From Rickettsiaceae bacterium (GTDB lineage: Bacteria; Pseudomonadota; Alphaproteobacteria; Rickettsiales; Rickettsiaceae), in contig JAOMYS010000033.1 in NCBI GenBank assembly GCA_028372485.1, positions 1-9,475 on the forward strand: a DNA stretch of 9,475 nucleotides, given 5' to 3'. The notes under the pieces are model-generated. The model made no database searches. It was not told the origin of the DNA and was given only the letters and a program-made list of their open reading frames with translations. The translations under genes were made by a program, and so were the position numbers. Shown here one piece after another: positions 4,343 through 9,475 of this stretch; position 1 is the first letter of the stretch; each line of letters begins with the position of its first letter.

Positions 4343-7300
4343 CTAGAAATTCACACGTAGCTTGAAGTTACCTTGGTGACCTAAGCGCTTATCAGAGATT
4401 TGCGCATCATAGCCAAGATTATACTCCCAGAAGTCATATTCTGCGCGTACACCTACACCTATGCCATAAGTAGCTCTAGCAGGCTTGTTATCAACTGCAC
4501 TCAACTCACCAGCACCGTCCAACTTAACTGTTTGCTTCTGAGCATTACCAAGAGTATCGTAATTCACAGATGCATGGAAATCAGGTGTTACAGGTATACC
4601 ATTCAAGTCCAAATTTGGAACATAGAATTTGACACTAGCAAGAGCTTCCAGCTTGTCATAATCTTTTTGAGCAACATCTAAATTCTGACCATTAGTAGAG
4701 CCAGTCTCTTTATACCCTGAACTATTAACTTTAGTATAACGCAAGCCACCAGTTGGAGAAACAACTACTCCACCCATATCTTGGGTATAAGTTCCAAGGA
4801 ACTCACCATTAAACGATAGAGCTTTATAATTACTAGTAACAGATTCAAGAGTTAGACCAACAGATTTCTTCAGATCATTCTTCACTGTACTTGAAGCGCC
4901 TGTAAGAGCACCACTTAAAGTCCAATAATCAGTGATTTGCTTCATACCGTAAGCAGAGAATGTATAAGATTCAACTTCAGTCTTATCACCAGATTTATCA
5001 TCACTCTTATACTTCACTTTTGTATTAGACAGAGTAAACGCACCACCAAGAACCATATCATTTGTCAGCTTAGTATCAAAACCGATAGATGCACCAATTA
5101 GCTCATCTTTATAACCAGACACACCGCTTCTATATTTTTGCTCTGAGAAACCGAAGAATGGACGTCCCCATGCTCCATATTTATAATCCTCATCACCAGC
5201 AGCAGCAGCACTTACACCAGAAAGAAGATGTTTAAGTGCATCTGAAGTTGCAGCATCAGTAACTTTAGCAACAACTTGTGTGTTCACATTCTGATTTTCC
5301 AACGCTGTGAAGGCTCTCTTAATTTGCTCATCTTTACCTTGATCAACCCAAACACCTAACTGATCAACAAGATCAGCAGAATCAGTCTTAGCAGGAGCGT
5401 TTGCCAGCTTCTCTGAGTTAGCGCTTGATACTTTATCTAAAGAATTAAGTTTCTGCAATGTCTCTTGCAATACATTCTTAGCATTATCAACCTGTTCTAA
5501 CCTAATACCTGAAGCATCAGTAGTATCTACTGTCCACTTAGTGAAGGTATGCCTACCTTCTACATCAATACTCTTAGCAGCATTAGTTACAGTGTTGTTA
5601 TCATCCTTAAGCAGTTGATAAGTACGCTTCGCTCCAGCAGTAGGTCTGCCATTATTAGCATCATCAACTACTATCTTGAAATTAGCATCTTTACAATCTA
5701 CGCTGAATCCAGCATTAATAACTATTCCACCACCAGTAAATTGATTACTTTGATTCAAATTCTGAACAGTAGAATTAATTACAACATCACCAGTAACTTT
5801 AACTGCGCCCCCCGATGCACCAGAGAAAGTCATTGTATGTTCATGTAAATCAAAGGTAGTTGAAGTAGCATTAATAGCTGAACTATTTACAGTTATTCCT
5901 GACTGTAAATCTACAACACCTTTTTTCATGTTAACATTTACTGCATTAATATTGGCACTAAGCTTAGCTCTTTTTGCTAATTCATCTGCAAAAGTTACTT
6001 TTGAAATTTTTTGAGTGCTAGACTCACCAATATTTTGATTTACAGTCACATCACCTTCAAATGTTACGATACCACCATTACCAGGAGCATCAGATTTCAC
6101 TACAGAATCAATTACAGCACCATTTAAGAAATTCGCTGTAGCATTAACTCCTCCAAGCATGAAACCATCACCGCCCTCACCAATCTTGATTGTACCACCT
6201 AGAGAAGCTACTTGATTGTCTAGAATAACTAGATCTTTCGCATAAGTACCAGATGTGATAGTTCCACTTTTTGCAAATGTGATACCTTCAATACCGGCTC
6301 CCCCAGAAGCGCCAGCACTATTAATAATAGCGCCTTCCTTATTCATATTAAGACTACCACCTGTGATATTAGCTCCAGCAGATTTTTTTGTTCCTATAGT
6401 AATGGTATTGCCGTCGCCAACTTTAAAGTTAAGTTGTTTAGAGGCTCCTTCCGCAGAAGCTTTTTCTAGAGTTATATCATTACCACCAAAGTCAATTGTA
6501 TGAATGGCGTTTTCGTTTCCTATAAACTCAGCTTTACCAAAGGTATCAGCATCAGCATTAAATTTTACAGTTGTTGCTACAGCGCTAGAAAATTCTACCT
6601 TTGAACCCTGCCCAGCTGTAACTTTACCTGCAAAAGTAACATTCTTAGTTCCTGCAAATTCTATTTTGCCAAACGTATCAGTACCTACTTCACCTGTTAT
6701 TGTAGAATTAGTATCATCATTTACAAATCTCAAAGTACCTCTGCCAGCACCCGCGGCATTTATAGCAAGCGCATCGATACTTGAACCAAGCTCAAGAACA
6801 GCAGTATCTGACTTTAATGTAATATTACCATCTACTCCCAAATGACCTTGGATTGTAACTTTGCTTGCCTTATGTTCAGTTCCAATATCTATTGATTTTA
6901 GACTCTTATCATTAATAGTATCACCAGCTATAATATTATTACCTGCTAGGTTCAAAATACCATGGCCATCATTATTATCACCTACCGTAGCAAAATATGC
7001 ATTTACACCTTCATCAAGAGTCAGCTCATCACCCTCATTAGTGAATGTAAGAGATTCTAGTTTTTTATCTGGCGTACCAATGTTGAGAACTATACCACCT
7101 GAAGCAGAAATTGTAGCACTACCATTTGTTAATAATTTATTCTTTGAATCCACTTCTGTCTTAATTTCATCGAACTTATAAGTCTTGCTGGCGAGTTTCA
7201 AAGTTGCCTCGGAGTTATTAAAATGAACAGTCCCTATCTTGGTATCACCTTTAAACTCCACAGTACCAGCGTTAACAAAAGTTAAACTTGAATCAGCACC

Positions 7301-8401
7301 AGCATCATAATCATTTTCAAATGTTGTTGCTGCTGTGTTATTGATTACAGCAGCTTTTGCGAATACTTTCAAGGTGTCACCAAAATTAACATTACCTACA
7401 CCATCTATTTGCAAGTTAGCTAATCTATTAGTATTGTTTTTACCAATACTTTTACCATCATCAGCACCAACAATCTTAACAACACCACCTAATCCAGCGT
7501 TATTTACTATGATTTTACCAATATCAGGACCAGTCTCAACGCTATTATTCAAAGTAATTGCTCTATCACCATCAGAAGTATCTATCTTGAATTCTAATGT
7601 TGAATCTTCGCCGAATTTATAAGTGGAATCTGCGGTTCTTGTAATACTCTCATTTACATCAAAAGTTAATTTCTTACCGCCGGCGATATCAAATACTTTG
7701 ATATCAGCAAAACTTTTATTTTTAACCACTAAGTCTGTATGAACACCTAAAACAGAATTACCGTCACCACAACCTATAACAGCTGCATTTTTAAGAGTGA
7801 TTGGGCCATTTGAGGCAGCTTGAATCCTCAACTCTGCACCTTTTCCATTAAAATCAATTTCGCCTAAGGCGTCATAATTATCTACAGGAATATCAAATCC
7901 GTTAACATTACCGCCAGCACCAGTCAAAGTTTCTACATAACCATCAACAAACTTTAACTTAAGAAGCGGATCAGCGTCAACACCAGCAGCAGAGTTATCA
8001 GCGTGAACTGCTCCAACCTGGGCAGTAGCTTCTTTAGTAGTATTATTATAAACACTACCTAAACGACCGCCTGTCACACCAATAGCTAAAGTTTTACCAC
8101 CATGACCATATACGTTGAAAGAGCCTATGGCGCTTTCAACAGGACCAGTAGACAAATTAGCACCACCTACGCCATTAACCCTAGCATTGATAAAATTAAA
8201 ATTGTCAGTGAATATACCAGCATTACCCTTAGGACCATTATGAAAACCAGGACCAGCATCACCGCCGAATATTGCATTATCTGCAGCTGGTCTTGAAAAG
8301 CTATCACCATCCGCCCCCATAGCATTAGTGCTTACGCCAGCAACAAAAGCGAAGGCAGATGCAGTAGCCAGTATTTTTTTAAAATTTGATTTTTTTATCA
8401 T
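4343..8401 (-). CDS. Sca-family autotransporter adhesin (rOmpA/rOmpB-like)
   Basis: The 1352-residue protein is a type V surface protein. Residues 1-29 or 30 are a signal peptide (MIKKSNFKKILATASAFAF, cleavage near NAMGA). Residues about 31-1000 form a passenger rich in Gly, Asn, Thr and Val with repeating short strands (for example FGKIEFAGTKNVTFAGKV), as in a beta-helix, with only two cysteines. A helical linker precedes the C-terminal beta-barrel, about 1074-1352, beginning KYGAWGRPFFG, containing KSGDKTEVESYTFSAYGM and SGYKETG, and ending in YNLGYDAQISDKRLG and a final Phe. These barrel motifs closely resemble rickettsial rOmpA/Sca proteins. The ATG at 8401 has AAGGA seven nt upstream. 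The barrel would insert the passenger through the outer membrane for host-cell contact; the ligand is unknown. The gene is intact and has its own tandem promoters. Which Sca subgroup it belongs to is not decided. Confidence 0.9.
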   Translation of the reverse strand: MIKKSNFKKILATASAFAFVAGVSTNAMGADGDSFSRPAADNAIFGGDAGPGFHNGPKGNAGIFTDNFNFINARVNGVGGANLSTGPVESAIGSFNVYGHGGKTLAIGVTGGRLGSVYNNTTKEATAQVGAVHADNSAAGVDADPLLKLKFVDGYVETLTGAGGNVNGFDIPVDNYDALGEIDFNGKGAELRIQAASNGPITLKNAAVIGCGDGNSVLGVHTDLVVKNKSFADIKVFDIAGGKKLTFDVNESITRTADSTYKFGEDSTLEFKIDTSDGDRAITLNNSVETGPDIGKIIVNNAGLGGVVKIVGADDGKSIGKNNTNRLANLQIDGVGNVNFGDTLKVFAKAAVINNTAATTFENDYDAGADSSLTFVNAGTVEFKGDTKIGTVHFNNSEATLKLASKTYKFDEIKTEVDSKNKLLTNGSATISASGGIVLNIGTPDKKLESLTFTNEGDELTLDEGVNAYFATVGDNNDGHGILNLAGNNIIAGDTINDKSLKSIDIGTEHKASKVTIQGHLGVDGNITLKSDTAVLELGSSIDALAINAAGAGRGTLRFVNDDTNSTITGEVGTDTFGKIEFAGTKNVTFAGKVTAGQGSKVEFSSAVATTVKFNADADTFGKAEFIGNENAIHTIDFGGNDITLEKASAEGASKQLNFKVGDGNTITIGTKKSAGANITGGSLNMNKEGAIINSAGASGGAGIEGITFAKSGTITSGTYAKDLVILDNQVASLGGTIKIGEGGDGFMLGGVNATANFLNGAVIDSVVKSDAPGNGGIVTFEGDVTVNQNIGESSTQKISKVTFADELAKRAKLSANINAVNVNMKKGVVDLQSGITVNSSAINATSTTFDLHEHTMTFSGASGGAVKVTGDVVINSTVQNLNQSNQFTGGGIVINAGFSVDCKDANFKIVVDDANNGRPTAGAKRTYQLLKDDNNTVTNAAKSIDVEGRHTFTKWTVDTTDASGIRLEQVDNAKNVLQETLQKLNSLDKVSSANSEKLANAPAKTDSADLVDQLGVWVDQGKDEQIKRAFTALENQNVNTQVVAKVTDAATSDALKHLLSGVSAAAAGDEDYKYGAWGRPFFGFSEQKYRSGVSGYKDELIGASIGFDTKLTNDMVLGGAFTLSNTKVKYKSDDKSGDKTEVESYTFSAYGMKQITDYWTLSGALTGASSTVKNDLKKSVGLTLESVTSNYKALSFNGEFLGTYTQDMGGVVVSPTGGLRYTKVNSSGYKETGSTNGQNLDVAQKDYDKLEALASVKFYVPNLDLNGIPVTPDFHASVNYDTLGNAQKQTVKLDGAGELSAVDNKPARATYGIGVGVRAEYDFWEYNLGYDAQISDKRLGHQGNFKLRVNF

Positions 8402-8425
8402 CTAAAATTCCTTATTTTATATTAA

Positions 8426-8455
8426 TTTATAATTAAACCCTTGTGTTTTTTGCAA
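8426..8455 (-). promoter_or_regulatory. Possible third, proximal promoter of the autotransporter gene
   Basis: TTGCAA (8450-8455), 18 nt and TATAAA (8426-8431) on the minus strand. In this AT-rich DNA the match is weaker evidence than the two upstream promoters, and its -35 lies in the leader stem-loop. Confidence 0.25.
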
Positions 8456-8491
8456 TCGTAGTAATTACCTCGATGCAAGAAAACAAAACAC
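8443..8491 (-). promoter_or_regulatory. 5' leader stem-loop of the autotransporter mRNA
   Basis: GTGTTTT pairs with AAAACAC (8443-8449 with 8485-8491), and TTGCA[A]TCG (8450-8458) pairs with CGATGCAA (8471-8478) with one bulged base; a 6-nt bulge (8479-8484) and a 12-nt loop (8459-8470) complete it. It would begin 1-2 nt from the transcript start predicted from the promoter at 8500-8528, as do 5' stabilising hairpins in some outer-membrane protein mRNAs. Confidence 0.5.
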
Positions 8492-8499
8492 GCTACTAT

Positions 8500-8528
8500 A
8501 TCATAGAAAAGAATTGCCTGAAGTGCAA
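8500..8528 (-). promoter_or_regulatory. Autotransporter promoter P1
   Basis: TTGCAC (8523-8528), exactly 17 nt and TATGAT (8500-8505) on the minus strand. Predicted start near 8493 gives a leader of about 90 nt. The -10 region reads CTATGATATA, identical to that of P2. Confidence 0.55.
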
Positions 8529-8576
8529 GAGCTAAAAGGGCGCACAAAAAGTCAAGAATTTATGTGTTGTATTTAT

Positions 8577-8606
8577 ATCATAGTTGTTAATGTAAGATTA
8601 AGGCAA
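8577..8606 (-). promoter_or_regulatory. Autotransporter promoter P2
   Basis: TTGCCT (8601-8606), 18 nt and TATGAT (8577-8582) on the minus strand, again within CTATGATATA. It lies 77 bp upstream of P1 and about 50 bp past the fic stop codon, so the autotransporter is probably transcribed independently of the Fic gene. Confidence 0.5.
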
Positions 8607-8657
8607 CCCTTGCTGCGAAGTACTAAAGAACCTCGACGATTTTGAAAAAGAGGATAT

Positions 8658-9263
8658 CTACAGCTCTTCTGTTTTAAATTCACTATATCCTTCGTAATAG
8701 TAGCTAACATCTATATTATTTATAAACAAAGTGCGATTATTAATTTGATCAGTTAATGCGCTTTTTAGTAAAGCTTTGATCTCTATATCCTTAACGACAC
8801 TTCGCTCCATAGCTGACAAGTATTCTTCTTTATTTACCAAATTCCAGTCTATTACTTTTTTAATTTCCTTTTTTAAGATTAAATCTAACCAGATACGAGT
8901 AGCACGTCCATTTCCCTCTCTAAATGGATGAGCAATATTCATTTCAACATATTTTTCAATAATTTCATCGAAATCACCTTGGGGCATTTTATCAATATGC
9001 TGCAACGACTGTTTAAGGTACATAACAGGAGCAAAGCGAAAACTTCCTTTTGCTATATTCTCCTTTCTTAGCTTACCTGCAAAATAGTAAATCTCTTCAA
9101 ATAAACACGCATGTATGAACGAAAGCCCTGAAAAAGTACCCACTTCTACTTTATCAATATCTCCGTTATCAAAAAGACGCCTTGCTTTTTGTTTGCTAAT
9201 TTTTTCTTCTGCTTTAGATAGCTCTACCTGGTTTGTAATACTTAATTTATTTTCTAATATCAT
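8658..9263 (-). CDS. fic: Class III Fic protein adenylyltransferase (toxin-like)
   Basis: The 201-residue protein has the canonical Fic motif HPFREGNGRATR at 112-123, with catalytic H112, phosphate-binding GNGR (117-120) and R123, which predicts transfer of AMP from ATP to a protein hydroxyl. The preceding FAGKLRKENIAKGSFRF (61-77) is the usual Fic flap region. Near the C-terminus SYYYEG (187-192) matches the autoinhibitory motif [S/T]xxxE[G/N], with E191 as the expected inhibitory glutamate; the same string is found in the NmFic type, which is self-inhibited and modifies DNA gyrase. The size fits that class. The ATG at 9263 has AAGG 9 nt upstream and overlaps the stop of the Phd-like gene by ATGA, indicating coupled translation. 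The target here is unknown; toxin or regulator are both possible. Confidence 0.9.
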   Translation of the reverse strand: MILENKLSITNQVELSKAEEKISKQKARRLFDNGDIDKVEVGTFSGLSFIHACLFEEIYYFAGKLRKENIAKGSFRFAPVMYLKQSLQHIDKMPQGDFDEIIEKYVEMNIAHPFREGNGRATRIWLDLILKKEIKKVIDWNLVNKEEYLSAMERSVVKDIEIKALLKSALTDQINNRTLFINNIDVSYYYEGYSEFKTEEL

Positions 9264-9475
9264 GCATTAACACCTTTTTTCAAAGAGTTATAATCCTCCT
9301 TAGATAGAATAACAGCATCACCTTCTGCGGAATGTATATGCATAGGGTTATGAGTATGCTTTGTTTCCTTAATTAATTGCTCTATACAATCATTAAACAT
9401 GCTTGTAAAATTCTTTGCATCACAGTACTCAATGCCATACCTATTTGCAGAATATTCTATAAAATCAAGCTTGTT
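9260..9475 (-). CDS. Phd/YefM-like antitoxin, 5' end beyond the window
   Basis: The frame is open from the window edge for 71 residues to the TGA at 9260-9262, overlapping the fic ATG by four bases. Its end, MHIHSAEGDAVILSKEDYNSL, matches the Phd/YefM fold pattern in which a short beta-strand is followed by AV(I/L)(L/M/V)SxE(D/E)Y, and the earlier DAKNFTSMFNDCIEQLI fits the first helices. Phd-type proteins bind their operator with the N-terminal domain and neutralise a partner toxin with the C-terminal tail. Here the tail after the core is very short (about 8 residues), so it may bind the toxin differently or serve mainly as a repressor. The start codon is not in view. Confidence 0.7.
   Translation of the reverse strand, partial: NKLDFIEYSANRYGIEYCDAKNFTSMFNDCIEQLIKETKHTHNPMHIHSAEGDAVILSKEDYNSLKKGVNA

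Noticed and set aside
4400..8296. Several plus-strand frames of 64-113 codons inside the autotransporter region
   Set aside because: They are antisense shadows of the 1352-residue gene, with biased composition and no ribosome sites.
8615..8690. Plus-strand frame reading EVLKNLDDFEKEDIYSSSVL
   Set aside because: Only about 30 codons between stops with no start, and partly antisense to the end of fic; probably a shadow of that gene.
1..9475. CRISPR array, tRNA or rRNA genes
   Set aside because: No regularly spaced repeats and no tRNA or rRNA sequence patterns were seen on either strand.

Overview
The window looks like part of a plasmid, or a plasmid-derived region, from a Rickettsia-lineage alphaproteobacterium. 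Three things point there: the DNA is strongly AT-rich; the large surface protein ends in a beta-barrel of the rickettsial Sca/rOmpA/rOmpB type (C-terminus GHQGNFKLRVNF); and the left side carries a ParA partition gene with small DNA-binding partners. Plasmid location is inferred, because the replication gene is cut by the window edge and cannot be identified.

Left block (1-2160), all genes on the minus strand. A small ParA (type Ib size) is followed by a 108-residue putative centromere-binding or repressor protein and by a 167-residue regulator made of two tandem XRE-like helix-turn-helix modules. The operon ends at a strong terminator hairpin lying inside the last codons of the regulator. 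Directly after it comes a TTGACA promoter, a leader of about 190 nt, and the start of an unidentified gene that runs off the window, possibly the replication initiator. The opposite strand of this leader carries a promoter and a UUCG-loop terminator for an RNA of about 100 nt, and the gene's ribosome binding site sits in a hairpin. This resembles antisense-RNA copy-number control. Two near-identical palindromic sites (TGTACAA-N2-TTGTACA) lie before parA and before the 108-residue gene, overlapping candidate promoters.

Middle block (2161-4342). An apparently intact ISKra4-like insertion sequence with 19-bp imperfect inverted repeats sits just upstream of the partition operon. It is followed by the 3' remnant of an Rpn-type (PD-(D/E)XK nuclease) gene and about 400 bp of non-coding DNA with a strong GC-rich hairpin.

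Right block (4343-9475), minus strand. A 1352-residue autotransporter adhesin has two tandem promoters with a shared -10 block and a large stem-loop at the predicted 5' end of its mRNA. Upstream lies a toxin-antitoxin-like pair: a Phd/YefM-like antitoxin (cut by the window edge) overlapping by ATGA a class III Fic adenylyltransferase with both the catalytic motif HPFREGNGRATR and a C-terminal inhibitory motif SYYYEG.

Together the genes suggest a maintenance module (replication control, partition, addiction) plus host-interaction cargo. All promoters, RNAs and operators are predictions from sequence pattern alone.
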